Shown in pieces: positions 1 through 8,828 of a DNA stretch of 64,000 bases (position 1 is the stretch's first letter; each line of letters begins with the position of its first letter). The position numbers and the translations under genes are program-made. Origin of the DNA: Mycobacterium sp. 1274756.6 (GTDB taxonomy: Bacteria > Actinomycetota > Actinomycetes > Mycobacteriales > Mycobacteriaceae); the NCBI RefSeq assembly GCF_001668625.1, contig NZ_LZLJ01000096.1, positions 1 to 64,000 of the forward strand, given 5' to 3'. The notes under the pieces are model-generated. The model saw only the letters and a program-made list of their open reading frames with translations, had not been told where the DNA came from and did no database searches.

Positions 1-200
1 CCCCCCGCGCCGCCGCCTGGGGCGGCAACGTCGGCCCGGTCGGTAGCCAGCACGAACGCGACCAGCTCGGCGTCATCACCGGCGGGTCCGAGCCCGCCAC
101 CGTGGCCACCCAGCTGCTGCTGGGCCCGGTCGCCCGCGGCACCGTGGTGACCGCGGACTACTCGGGCGAGTCGGCCGGACCCGAGGAGGCGCCCCGATGA
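1..200 (+). CDS. MceA-family protein, C-terminal end (partial)
   Basis: This is the last 65 codons of a gene that begins left of the window; the reading frame starts at base 3 and ends at the TGA at 198-200. The residues GGNVGPVGSQHERDQLGV followed by a variable acidic tail are typical of the C-terminal end of Mce family subunit A. The stop overlaps the ATG of the next gene (ATGA), as expected for mceA-mceB coupling. Subunit A is one of six MCE proteins that form the periplasmic lipid-conducting needle of a mycobacterial Mce importer. The MCE domain itself lies outside the window, so the call rests on the tail and on the gene order. Confidence 0.85.
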   Translation, partial: PRAAAWGGNVGPVGSQHERDQLGVITGGSEPATVATQLLLGPVARGTVVTADYSGESAGPEEAPR

Positions 201-1276
201 GGTTCCGTGGCCCGATGATCGGGCTCACCTTGTTCATGATCGTCTCGATGGGGCTGACGTGGCTGGTCTACGCCACCCTGCGCCGCGACGTCTCCGGTGC
301 CACCACCCCGTACGCGGCGGTGTTCACCGACGTCTACGGGCTGCGCGACGGCGACGACGTCCGGATGGCCGGGGTGCGGGTCGGCCGGGTCGAGAAGATC
401 GAACTGGACGGCAAACAGGCCAAGGTGTCCTTCATCGTCCAGAGCGACCAGCCGCTCTACGGCAACACGATCGCCTCGGTCACCTACCAGAACATCATGG
501 GCCAGCGCTACCTCGGGCTGTCGCTGGGCAGTGTCGGCGACACCGAGCGGCTGGAGCCGCACAGCGTGATCCCGGTGGAACGCACCGATCCGTCATTCGA
601 CGTGGGTCGGCTGCTCAACGGCTTCGAGCCGATGATGTCGCTGCTGGACCCCAAGAAGGCCGACGACCTGACCAAGGGTGTCATTCAATCCCTGCAGGGC
701 GACCGTGCGTCGATCAGCCAGTTCGTCAACGAGACCTCGCAGATCACCGAGTCGCTGGCCGGCCGGGACGAGGCGCTCGGTGACCTGATCACCAGCCTGA
801 GCCGGGTCACCGACAATATCGCCGACCAGAACGACAACCTCGACCACACCCTGACCCAGGCGCAGACGGTGATCGGTGACTTCGACGCCCGCCGTCCCGA
901 GCTGCAGTCCTCGGTCGGGTCGATCGCCCAGGTCACCACCCGGCTGTCGGCGATCATGGACGAGGTGTACCCGTCGCTGAAGGAGATCGTCGTCCGCGAA
1001 CCCGGGTTCACCAAGCACATGGTGGGCATCGAGCCGCAGCTGGCCTTCACCGGCGCCAACCTGCCGCTGCTGCTCAAGGGCCTGGCCCGCATCGTCGGGG
1101 AGGGCGCCTACGGCAACGCCTACGGCTGCGACCTCAACATCACCGGGTTCTTCCCCGGCCTCAACGACATGACCACCTATATCGTCAACGCCGCAACGCC
1201 GGGCAACGCCACCCCCCTGACCCGGGAGAACCTGGGTTGGCACACCCCGAGATGCAGGAACATGGCCAATGGCTGA
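197..1276 (+). CDS. mceB: Mce family protein MceB
   Basis: The 359-residue protein has a single N-terminal membrane segment (about residues 7-26), then an MCE/MlaD domain (about 33-112, with the usual V-x-GLRDGDDVRMAGVRVGRV segment) and a long helical region (about 150-280) with heptad-like spacing, the normal plan of MceB. It would form one of six subunits of a periplasmic lipid channel attached to a YrbE permease. The ATG overlaps the stop of mceA and its end overlaps the mceC start by 8 bp, so translation is probably coupled. Its operon is different from the mce1-type operon that faces it; I could not place it in a numbered mce clade. Confidence 0.9.
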   Translation: MRFRGPMIGLTLFMIVSMGLTWLVYATLRRDVSGATTPYAAVFTDVYGLRDGDDVRMAGVRVGRVEKIELDGKQAKVSFIVQSDQPLYGNTIASVTYQNIMGQRYLGLSLGSVGDTERLEPHSVIPVERTDPSFDVGRLLNGFEPMMSLLDPKKADDLTKGVIQSLQGDRASISQFVNETSQITESLAGRDEALGDLITSLSRVTDNIADQNDNLDHTLTQAQTVIGDFDARRPELQSSVGSIAQVTTRLSAIMDEVYPSLKEIVVREPGFTKHMVGIEPQLAFTGANLPLLLKGLARIVGEGAYGNAYGCDLNITGFFPGLNDMTTYIVNAATPGNATPLTRENLGWHTPRCRNMANG

Positions 1277-2366
1277 CCCCGCTGACCCCACCGACCCCAC
1301 AGTGCCCGAGCTGCCTGACGCGAAGACCGCGCCGGAGCCGCGCCAGCAGCGCAAGAAACCGCTGGAGGAGTACAACGCCACGATCCTGGGCGCCATCGCC
1401 CTGGGCGTGGTGGCGGTGCTGGTGGCCGCGCTGCTGTTCGTCAAGCTGCTCGGGTTCGGCTACACCCACTACACCGCCGAGTTCGCCCAGGCCGCCTCAC
1501 TCAAACCGGGCAACCCGATCACGGTGGCCGGCATCGAGGTCGGCCACGTCTCCAGCATGAAGCTGGTCGGCGACCACGTCGAAGCCGGGCTGACCGTGCG
1601 CAACAACGTCCCGCTGGGCCGCGACTCCAAGGCGATCATCAAGGTGATGACGATCCTGGGCTCGCGCTACCTGGAGTTGGTGCCCAACGGCGAGGGCGAG
1701 CTGCCGGACAAGACCTTCGACCTCGACCACACCGAGGTCCCCTACGACCTGCAGTCGCTGCTGGAAGACGCCACCACCACCTTCGAGCAGGTCGACTCCG
1801 ACCAGTTCGCGGAGTCGCTGGCCGCCCTGGGCCACCAGCTGGACGGGCTGCCGGAGATCCTGCCCCAGGCGATGGAGAACCTGCACACCCTGTCCGGGAT
1901 CGCCGCGGACCGCCGCGACCAGCTCGGCACCCTGCTCAAGAGCACCCAGCGGGTGGCCAACACGCTGCGCGCCCAGCAGAACGCGATGGGCAACCTGCTC
2001 GACCAGGGCCAGGACCTGTTGGGCCAGTTCGTGTCCCGGCAGGCCACCTTCCACTCGATGATGAACGCGCTGACCAACCTGGTGGCCACCCTCGACGACC
2101 TGGTGGTCAACAACCGGCCGATGCTCGGCGAGACGGTCGCCAACCTGCGCGAGCTCTCCGGCATGCTGGCCGAGCACGACGACCTGTTCCGCAACATCCT
2201 GCAGATCGCCCCGGTCCCGGTACGGGGTCTGACCAACGCGACCGGCGACGGGCCGTTCCTGGACTTCTTCGTGCCCAACGGTCTGCTGATCGACTCCTGG
2301 ATGTGCGCAATCAGCGGGCGCGCCAAGCAATTCGGCATGATCGAGTACTACAAGGACTGCAAATGA
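1269..2366 (+). CDS. mceC: Mce family protein MceC
   Basis: The 365-residue protein has a charged cytoplasmic N-terminus of about 40 residues rich in D, P and K, a membrane segment (about residues 40-62), an MCE domain (about 67-145, with the LGSRYLELVP segment) and a helical C-terminal half. It lacks the long proline-rich tail that the mce1-type MceC in this window carries. The ATG at 1269 lies inside the end of mceB, and the stop at 2364-2366 overlaps the next start (ATGA). It is expected to be a structural subunit of the Mce lipid-transport needle. Confidence 0.9.
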   Translation: MADPADPTDPTVPELPDAKTAPEPRQQRKKPLEEYNATILGAIALGVVAVLVAALLFVKLLGFGYTHYTAEFAQAASLKPGNPITVAGIEVGHVSSMKLVGDHVEAGLTVRNNVPLGRDSKAIIKVMTILGSRYLELVPNGEGELPDKTFDLDHTEVPYDLQSLLEDATTTFEQVDSDQFAESLAALGHQLDGLPEILPQAMENLHTLSGIAADRRDQLGTLLKSTQRVANTLRAQQNAMGNLLDQGQDLLGQFVSRQATFHSMMNALTNLVATLDDLVVNNRPMLGETVANLRELSGMLAEHDDLFRNILQIAPVPVRGLTNATGDGPFLDFFVPNGLLIDSWMCAISGRAKQFGMIEYYKDCK

Positions 2367-3478
2367 ACACCGGTAAGCGCCGCACCGTGGCCCTGTTGCT
2401 CGGGGTTGCGCTCATCGGCGTGCTCGTCCTCGGCGCCGTCGGCGTCTACATCCGGAATCAGTTGCACACGATCAAGCTGACCGCCTACTTCGACAGCGCC
2501 GCCGGGCTTTACGAGGACAACATCGTCGCGGTGGCCGGCATGCAAGTCGGCAAGGTCACCAAGATCACGCCGCTGGGCGACAGCGTGGCGGTCGACTTCA
2601 CCGTCGACAAGGACGTCAAGATCCCCGCCGACGTGCACGCGGTCACCATCACCACCTCGATCCTCACCGACCGCCAGATCGAGTTGACCCCGCCCTACAC
2701 CGGCGGACCCACGATGGCCAACCACGACAGCATCCCGCAGTTCCGCACCAAGACGCCGGTCTCCTTCGACCGGGTGCTCGACATGCTGGACAAGATCTCC
2801 ACCTCGCTGGAGGGCGACGGCAAGGGCGGCGGCCCGCTGGCCGACCTCATCAACGCCGCCTCCGCCAGCGTGGACGGCAACGGCGAGAGCATCAAAGCCG
2901 CACTCGGCGAGCTGTCCGACGCGTTACGGCTCAGCTCCGAGGGCGGGGTGCAGACCCGCGATCAGCTGACCACGATCATCACTGACCTGAGCTCGTTGCT
3001 GGAGGCGACCTCCCGCAACGACGGCAAGCTGCGCGAGTTCGGCTCGACGGTCAACCAGCTGACCCAGATCCTCAACGACGAGGCGTTGGGCACCGGCGCC
3101 ACCGGACGCAAGATCAACCAGATCATCGATCAGGCCACGATCCTCATCGACGACAACCGGGACAACATCAAGCAGGCGGTGCTCAACGGCGACACCGCGG
3201 TGCGCTCGCTGGTCGACCACCAGCGTGAGGTCAAAGAACTCGTCGATGTGCTGCCCCTGCTGCTGGACAACATGTACAACATGATCGACCAGGACAACGG
3301 CGCGGTCCGCATCCACGCGCTGGTCGACAAGATCCTCACCGACTCCCAGTCGACCAAGGAACTGTGCAACCTGATGCACCTGCGCCAGTTGGGCTGCAGC
3401 ACCGGCACCCTGCAGGACTACGGACCGGACTTCGGCCTGACCTACATTCTCGACGGACTCTCGGCGATGGGGCAGTGA
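2363..3478 (+). CDS. mceD: Mce family protein MceD
   Basis: I start this 371-residue protein at the ATG at 2363, which overlaps the mceC stop, rather than at upstream in-frame codons inside mceC. It opens with a short basic stretch (MNTGKRR) and a membrane segment (about residues 7-29), followed by the MCE domain (about 34-112, with AGMQVGKVTKITPLGD) and a long helical region. It lacks the proline-rich tail common in MceD of mce1-type operons. It is predicted to be the fourth subunit of the MCE hexamer. Confidence 0.9.
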   Translation: MNTGKRRTVALLLGVALIGVLVLGAVGVYIRNQLHTIKLTAYFDSAAGLYEDNIVAVAGMQVGKVTKITPLGDSVAVDFTVDKDVKIPADVHAVTITTSILTDRQIELTPPYTGGPTMANHDSIPQFRTKTPVSFDRVLDMLDKISTSLEGDGKGGGPLADLINAASASVDGNGESIKAALGELSDALRLSSEGGVQTRDQLTTIITDLSSLLEATSRNDGKLREFGSTVNQLTQILNDEALGTGATGRKINQIIDQATILIDDNRDNIKQAVLNGDTAVRSLVDHQREVKELVDVLPLLLDNMYNMIDQDNGAVRIHALVDKILTDSQSTKELCNLMHLRQLGCSTGTLQDYGPDFGLTYILDGLSAMGQ

Positions 3479-3480
3479 TC

Positions 3481-4716
3481 ATGGTGGCGAGGACGACACA
3501 GATGCGGCGCGGCAAGCGCACCGCGGTTGCCGTCGCGGCGGCCGCGCTGTTGACGTCGGGCTGCGGGGTGGGGCTGGGCGATCTTCCCCTGCCCGCCCCG
3601 GGCATGGGCGCCGGCGGCTACACGCTCAAGGCGGTGTTCGATAACGCGCTGAACCTGCCCGCCCATGCCAAGGTGAAGCTCGGCGGCGCCGATGTCGGCC
3701 AGCTGGAGTCGATGGTGGCGCGCAACTACAAGGCTGAGACCACGCTGCGGATCATGGACGGCACCCGCATCCCGGTGGGCAGCATCGCCGAGCTGCGCTC
3801 GGCGACCCCGCTGGGCGACGTGTTCGTCGCGATCAAGCAGCCCACGCCGCTGGACCCGAACGCGCCGCTGCTCAAAGACGGCGACACCATCACCGACACC
3901 GCCGCCGCCGCGACCGTCGAAGCGGTGCTGGCGTCGGCGGCGCTGCTGGTCAACGGCGGCACGGTGCGCAACTTCACCAACCTGGTCAACGGCGCCGGGG
4001 CGGCCACCGGCGACCAGGGCGAGGCGTTGGGTGATCTGATCGGCAAAACCAATCTGCTGCTGGGCAAGCTCAACGCCCGCTCCGGTGAGATCAACTCCGC
4101 GCTGACCGCGACCGCCCGGCTCGCCGACCGGCTCGACGAGAAGAACCAGGCCCTCACCGAGATCCTGGAGGCCGCCGGCCCGGCCACCGATGTGCTGGCC
4201 GACAACACCGCCCAGCTCTCCGATGTGATCGAGACGATCGGCGCCACCACCCGCCAGCTGCAGAAATTCCCGTCGATCGCCGGGACCGACGAGTCGGGCC
4301 GCAGCGTCATCAAGGACGCCAACGCCGTCGCCGCCGCCTGGAACGACGTGTCCCTCGACCCCGACACCAGCCTGTACGCGCTGAACCGGCTGATGCCGCC
4401 GATCGTCAAGAGCACCCCGGGCTCGTCGATCTCGGTGCGGGTCAGCATCGACCGGCTGGTGATCGGCTCGATGCCCGACGCCGGTTTCAAGGGCGACCTG
4501 GCGCTGCACGGGCCCAAGCGCTACGACTGGGCCAAACTGGTCGGCTCCATCAAGTACGCGCTGTGGCGCCTGCAGGAGCGCGTCGTGGGCAAAGGCCCGG
4601 ACACCTCGATGGGCCAGCAGCCGTGGGCGCCGGTGGGCGCCCCCATCCCGCCGAGCCCGCTGGAGCAGGAGGCCCCGCAGGGCCCCCCGCCCGGACCGCC
4701 GGAACCGGCAGGATAG
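3481..4716 (+). CDS. mceE: Mce family lipoprotein MceE
   Basis: The 411-residue protein carries a lipoprotein signal: a basic N-region, a hydrophobic stretch and the lipobox LLTSGC with the acylated cysteine at about residue 28, as expected for the E (Lpr-type) subunit. The MCE domain covers about residues 50-130 and ends before a helical region and a proline-rich tail (PPGPPPGPPEP-like). I chose ATG 3481 because a GGGG at 3469-3472 sits 8 nt upstream; a GTG at 3475 overlapping the mceD stop is an in-frame alternative adding two residues. The lipid anchor presumably sits at the outer leaflet of the plasma membrane. Confidence 0.9.
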   Translation: MVARTTQMRRGKRTAVAVAAAALLTSGCGVGLGDLPLPAPGMGAGGYTLKAVFDNALNLPAHAKVKLGGADVGQLESMVARNYKAETTLRIMDGTRIPVGSIAELRSATPLGDVFVAIKQPTPLDPNAPLLKDGDTITDTAAAATVEAVLASAALLVNGGTVRNFTNLVNGAGAATGDQGEALGDLIGKTNLLLGKLNARSGEINSALTATARLADRLDEKNQALTEILEAAGPATDVLADNTAQLSDVIETIGATTRQLQKFPSIAGTDESGRSVIKDANAVAAAWNDVSLDPDTSLYALNRLMPPIVKSTPGSSISVRVSIDRLVIGSMPDAGFKGDLALHGPKRYDWAKLVGSIKYALWRLQERVVGKGPDTSMGQQPWAPVGAPIPPSPLEQEAPQGPPPGPPEPAG

Positions 4717-4725
4717 GAGGCCGAC

Positions 4726-5979
4726 ATGCTGGACACCATCAGTCGCAAGATCGTCGCCGCCGTCCGGGCCGGGCACCGCCAGAGGACCTGGATCTCCGGG
4801 TTGGCGCTGGGCCTGACGCTGGTCGTCGCGGTGGGCTACCTGCTGATCGGGGCGCTGCGGGTCAACCCGTTCGTGTCGCACTACAAGCTGCGGGTGCAGT
4901 TGGCCGACTCCGGCGGGCTGCTGGCCAACCAGGATGTGGCGGTGCGCGGGGTGCCGGTCGGCACGATCCAGGATCTGGTGCTGACCCCCGAGGGTGTCGA
5001 TGCCCTGGTCGAGGTCAAGTCGAAGGTCAAGATCCCGGTCGGCACCCCGGTGCGGGTCTCCGGGCTCTCCCCCGCCGGTGAGCAATACATCGACTTCGAG
5101 CCGCAGCACACCGACGGCCCGTACCTGGCCAACGGCGACGTCGTCTCCCGCGAGGACACCCAGACGCCGGTCCCGCTGTCGGACATGCTCGCCCACACCG
5201 ACGGTGCGCTCGCCCAGGTCGACATCGACAAGCTCGAGACCATCAAGCGGGAACTGAGCCTGAGCAAGGAGGGCCCGCAGAAACTCACCGACATCATCGA
5301 CGGCGGCACGTTCCTGCTGGCCACCCTCAACGGGGTGCTCCCGGAGACGGTCAGCGTGCTGAAGTCCAGCCGGGTCACCCTGGAGTTGCTGGCGGACAAG
5401 AACGCCGGCCTGCAGGTAGCCACCGAGAACCTGCACAACGTACTGACCGGGGTCAACAAGATGGACGGCGGCTACCGCACCTTCGTCGACCGGGGCCCCG
5501 ACCTGCTGTCAAGGGTCGACAACATCTTCGACGACAACTCCGACACCATGGTCGGGTTGCTGGAGAACCTGGCCACCACCGCCCAGATCCTCTACCTGCG
5601 GGTGCCAGCCCTCAACGCCCTGTTCCCCGACTACCGCGGCTCCACCCTGGAAGCCGTCGGCAGCATCATGCACGATCAGGGCATCTGGGCGACCGTCGAC
5701 CTGTACCCGAAGTACGCCTGTGAGTACGGCACGCCGCGGCGGGCCGGGTCGGCGGCCGACTACCCCGAGCCGTTCCTGTATGCCGGCTACTGCCCCGACA
5801 CCGACCCCGAAGTGCTGATCCGCGGCGCGAAGAACGCGCCCCGCCCCGCCGGCGACGACACCGCAGGCGCCCCGCCGGGGGCCGACCTCGGCGCCACCTC
5901 CGATCCGACCCCGCAGGGCCGCTACAGCATCCCCACCCCGTACGGTGGGCCGACGCTGCCGATCGAGCCGCCCCGCTAA
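4726..5979 (+). CDS. mceF: Mce family protein MceF
   Basis: The 417-residue product has an N-terminal basic segment, a membrane segment (about residues 25-45) and an MCE domain (about 52-130, with VRGVPVGTIQDL and the PAGEQYIDFEP segment), followed by a helical domain and a proline/glycine-rich tail. An AGGAGG 6 nt before the ATG supports the start. Compared with the MceF of the facing mce1-type operon the sequence is clearly divergent around the membrane segment (RVNPFVSHYKLRVQL instead of the usual PALMGIGQYTL pattern), which argues that this operon belongs to another mce clade. Confidence 0.88.
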   Translation: MLDTISRKIVAAVRAGHRQRTWISGLALGLTLVVAVGYLLIGALRVNPFVSHYKLRVQLADSGGLLANQDVAVRGVPVGTIQDLVLTPEGVDALVEVKSKVKIPVGTPVRVSGLSPAGEQYIDFEPQHTDGPYLANGDVVSREDTQTPVPLSDMLAHTDGALAQVDIDKLETIKRELSLSKEGPQKLTDIIDGGTFLLATLNGVLPETVSVLKSSRVTLELLADKNAGLQVATENLHNVLTGVNKMDGGYRTFVDRGPDLLSRVDNIFDDNSDTMVGLLENLATTAQILYLRVPALNALFPDYRGSTLEAVGSIMHDQGIWATVDLYPKYACEYGTPRRAGSAADYPEPFLYAGYCPDTDPEVLIRGAKNAPRPAGDDTAGAPPGADLGATSDPTPQGRYSIPTPYGGPTLPIEPPR

Positions 5980-6000
5980 CGCTTGAGGAGACTTCTGACC

Positions 6001-6684
6001 GTGGCCGACGACACCACCGACCCGGACACCTCCGCCGCCGGGGCGTCCCCGGAACCGACCGAGCCGGCCCCGGCCGACGACGCGGCCGCCGAAGAGACGG
6101 CCGGTGCCGAGACGGCGGCCGAGGACGCCGAGGACGCCGGAGCGACCGAGGCGGCCCCGACGGTGTCGGTCGCCCCGGTCTCCGCACGTCCCGCCGGGAA
6201 CCCGCTGTGGCCGCAGGTGGCCCGGGTCGCCGGGGTGGCGGCGATCTACCTCCTGCTCGCGGCGGTCGCCGGCGGGTTGGGCTGGAAACTGTGGTCGGAT
6301 CACCGCGTCGACCGGGCAGGCACCATCGCCCAGGACACCGCGGTCGACTACGCCCAGGTGCTGACCAGCATCAGCTCCGATCAGGTCGACGAGAACTTCG
6401 CGGCCGTGCTCAACGGCGCGACCGGCGACTTCAAGGACATGTACACCGAGTCGAGCATGCGGCTGCGCCAGCTGCTGATCGACAACAAGTCCGACGCGCA
6501 CGGCAAGGTGGTGGACTCCGCCGTCCAGTCGAAGTCCACCGACAAGGTCGTCGTGCTGCTGATGGTGGACCAGAAGGTCGAGAACACCGAACTGCCCGAC
6601 CCCCGGGTCGACAGCCTGCGGATGAAGATGACGATGGAGAAGGTCGACGGCCGGTGGCTGGCGAGCAAAGTGGAACTGCCCTAG
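6001..6684 (+). CDS. Mce-associated membrane protein
   Basis: The 227-residue protein has a long acidic, alanine-rich cytoplasmic N-terminus (about 60 residues), a membrane segment (about residues 75-95) and a C-terminal extracytoplasmic domain related to Mce-associated (Mas/Mam) proteins, which resemble nuclear-transport-factor-2-like folds. I start at GTG 6001 because GAGGAG lies 10 nt upstream (5985-5990). It lies 21 bp after mceF and 11 bp before the next gene, so it is part of the mce operon. Mas proteins are thought to stabilise or assist Mce complexes; the direct role of this one is inferred only from context. Confidence 0.8.
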   Translation: MADDTTDPDTSAAGASPEPTEPAPADDAAAEETAGAETAAEDAEDAGATEAAPTVSVAPVSARPAGNPLWPQVARVAGVAAIYLLLAAVAGGLGWKLWSDHRVDRAGTIAQDTAVDYAQVLTSISSDQVDENFAAVLNGATGDFKDMYTESSMRLRQLLIDNKSDAHGKVVDSAVQSKSTDKVVVLLMVDQKVENTELPDPRVDSLRMKMTMEKVDGRWLASKVELP

Positions 6685-6695
6685 GAGCTGCGGAG

Positions 6696-7481
6696 ATGTG
6701 GATGATCCGGCTGGCGACCAGCGTCGCGATGGCTGCGGGGGCGCTGCTGGCCGCTCACACCGCGGGGGCCTCGGCTCCGTCGTTCTGCGAAGGGCTCGGC
6801 GGCGCTTGGGACGGCCACTTCTGCAACGCCACGATTCCCTCGCCGCGCAACGCCAACCGCTACATCAAGATGGCGGTCCCCGGCGATCTGGTCGACCACC
6901 CCGTCGCCGGCCCGCCGATCCAGGATTACCTGTCCAAGCTGTTCAACAACTGGCGGCAGAAGGGCCAGTCGATGGCTCAGGACAGCTGGGGCAACGAGAA
7001 CTACGAGATCTTCCAGCACGGTGACGCGCTCAGCGTGGTGTTCCACGAGGATTACCACGCCGACGGCCCGTGGATCAACAACGCCTACCGCACCTTCACC
7101 TTCGACATGGCCCAGGGCCGGCAACTGCAGCTGGCCGATATCGCCAAGGACGGCGTGGACCCGTACGCGGAGATCCCCAAGCTGGGCAACCAGTACATCG
7201 TGGAGGCACTCGATCGGGCGTTCTGGGAGCACTCCCCCGGCAGCTACCCGTTCACCCCGGACCGCTGGACCCCGGACAAGCCGTTCTCCGGCGGCTACCG
7301 GTCCTGGGCGCTGACCCCCGACGAGTTGATCCTCTACATGCCCGACTACCCGGTCGGACACGATTCGCCGGTGCAGTACAACCAGTTACAGCAGTGGTCG
7401 ATGGACGGCGGCAACGTCAAGGCGCACATCCCGCTGGCGGCGCTGGCCCCGATCCTGCGCCCGGAGTACGGCGGCAACTGA
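6696..7481 (+). CDS. secreted Mce-operon protein, RsiV/DUF3298-like with Cys-rich N-terminal motif
   Basis: The 261-residue protein begins with a clear Sec signal peptide (about residues 1-27, ending AGASA) and is followed by a short two-cysteine motif (SFCEGLGGAWDGHFC) often described in mycobacteria as mannan-binding-like, then a domain with the features of RsiV-type DUF3298 proteins (FHEDYHADGPWINN, YRTFTFDM, a C-terminal LTPDELILYMPDYPVG segment). A good AGGAG at 6683-6687 precedes the ATG by 8 nt. It is the last gene of the operon. From memory similar secreted proteins sit at the end of the mce3 region of M. tuberculosis. Ligand and function are unknown. Confidence 0.7.
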   Translation: MWMIRLATSVAMAAGALLAAHTAGASAPSFCEGLGGAWDGHFCNATIPSPRNANRYIKMAVPGDLVDHPVAGPPIQDYLSKLFNNWRQKGQSMAQDSWGNENYEIFQHGDALSVVFHEDYHADGPWINNAYRTFTFDMAQGRQLQLADIAKDGVDPYAEIPKLGNQYIVEALDRAFWEHSPGSYPFTPDRWTPDKPFSGGYRSWALTPDELILYMPDYPVGHDSPVQYNQLQQWSMDGGNVKAHIPLAALAPILRPEYGGN

Positions 7482-7497
7482 GCCGGTCGCGCGGTTT

Positions 7498-8244
7498 TTA
7501 GAACTGCGGTGTCAGGGTGAAGTTGGTGATCGGCTCGAGAGCGGTGACCCGCCAGCGCGCGCCGTCGCGCACCAGGGCGACCTGGTAGGCGTTGTACTGC
7601 AGCCCCGGAATGTCCTTGGTCTTCGGGCTCGACCAACTCGTGTTGGTGTAGACCAGCGCACTGGCGTCGGTGTCCTCGACCGCGGAGACGGCGACCCCCA
7701 CCACCTCGCTGTCCAAACTGACCTGCGCCTGGATGTAGCGCGGCTCGATGGCCTCGATGTACTTGCGGTAGTTGGCGGCCAGGTCCCCGGTGAGGTATTC
7801 GGCGGCCCGGTCGGGCAGGCTGCTGATCGTCTCGGGCGTGTAGGTCCACAGCGTCCGGATCGCGTCGGAGGCCGAGCGGGCGATCGCGAGTTTGGTGTCG
7901 ACCAGCGCCCGGTCGGCCAGATAGGGCTGCACGGCGGCCCCGGCCGCCGCGGCCGCGGCGACGAACACCGTTGCGGCCGCGCCGAGCCCGACCGCGGGCA
8001 GCGCCGCCCGCAGCCGCGCTGACCGGCTCGGGCCCGCCGGTGCGGCGGACCCGTCGGCGCTCTCCGTCGCCGGCTCCTCCGCGTCCGATGTCGATTCCGG
8101 CTGGCCGTCCGCCGCCTCGCCGGCGCCGGTCTCCGACTCCGCGGGTTCGGTCTCCGACTCCGGCGTCTCGGCCGCCGTTGCGTCGGAAGCGGTTTCGGCG
8201 TCGTCGTCGCTCAGATCACCGGGCCCATGTTGCTGATCTTCCAT
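7498..8244 (-). CDS. mam1D: Mce-associated membrane protein, last gene of mce1-type operon (Mam1D/Rv0178-like)
   Basis: The 248-residue protein has about 80 acidic residues at the N-terminus, one membrane segment (about residues 88-112) and a C-terminal Mas-type domain. The ATG at 8244 is preceded by AGGAGGGGGG, a strong ribosome site, and lies 34 bp inside the end of the upstream gene. The position as fourth Mce-associated gene after mce1F matches Rv0178 as I remember it. The stop codon is only 16 bp from that of the convergent operon, with no obvious intrinsic terminator between them. Confidence 0.8.
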   Translation of the reverse strand: MEDQQHGPGDLSDDDAETASDATAAETPESETEPAESETGAGEAADGQPESTSDAEEPATESADGSAAPAGPSRSARLRAALPAVGLGAAATVFVAAAAAAGAAVQPYLADRALVDTKLAIARSASDAIRTLWTYTPETISSLPDRAAEYLTGDLAANYRKYIEAIEPRYIQAQVSLDSEVVGVAVSAVEDTDASALVYTNTSWSSPKTKDIPGLQYNAYQVALVRDGARWRVTALEPITNFTLTPQF

Positions 8245-8828
8245 TGGCCCCCCTCCTGTCGTACCGTCTCCAACACCTGCGCGATGGGTTCGGCCATCGT
8301 CTTGCCGTCGTCGTCCTGGATGCGTTGCCTGGCGATCACCAACACGTCGGCGCTGCCGTCGTCGTTCCAGCGCTCGAGTCCGGCGTAGAGCACGGTCGCC
8401 TCCGACTTGGCGCCCTTGGCCACCTCGATCAGAATCCGGTCGCGCGACTCCCGCCAGTACGTCTCCAGCTCCCCGGTCACCTGGGCGGTCATCCGGTCCA
8501 CGTAGCGGTTGGCGCCGTAGTCGCCGGTCGGATCCGGCGACATCAGCTGGGTGGTGAAGGAGCGCGCCGTCTCGATCACGGCGAACTCGCGTCGTTCCAT
8601 GAACTGTCGCGTCTCGTACTCGACCAGCATCACCATGGCCACCGCCAGCGTGGCGGCGATGACCACGGCGGCGCCGATGGCCGCCCACACCAGCCGCAGC
8701 GGCGGGCGCGGCACCCGCACCGCCTGCCCGGGCGCCGCGGGTGCCGGCGTCTCGGCCGACGCGCCGGTCAGCTCGATCGCCGCGCTCGGCGGTGTCGCGT
8801 CGGCGGCGGTCCGGCGGCGGGGGCTCAC
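8211..8828 (-). CDS. mam1C: Mce-associated membrane protein (Mam1C/Rv0177-like)
   Basis: The 205-residue protein has a basic/proline-rich N-terminus, a membrane segment (about residues 47-68) and a Mas-type extracytoplasmic domain. The GTG start at 8828 overlaps the stop of the RDD gene (GTGA). It is third of four Mce-associated genes behind mce1F, the position of Rv0177. The function is inferred from operon membership: an accessory membrane subunit for the Mce1 importer, which takes up fatty acids in M. tuberculosis. Confidence 0.8.
   Translation of the reverse strand: MSPRRRTAADATPPSAAIELTGASAETPAPAAPGQAVRVPRPPLRLVWAAIGAAVVIAATLAVAMVMLVEYETRQFMERREFAVIETARSFTTQLMSPDPTGDYGANRYVDRMTAQVTGELETYWRESRDRILIEVAKGAKSEATVLYAGLERWNDDGSADVLVIARQRIQDDDGKTMAEPIAQVLETVRQEGGQWKISNMGPVI

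Noticed and set aside
3442..5436. 664-codon minus-strand open frame across mceE and mceF
   Set aside because: Shadow of the plus-strand mce genes; no start context and low-complexity product.
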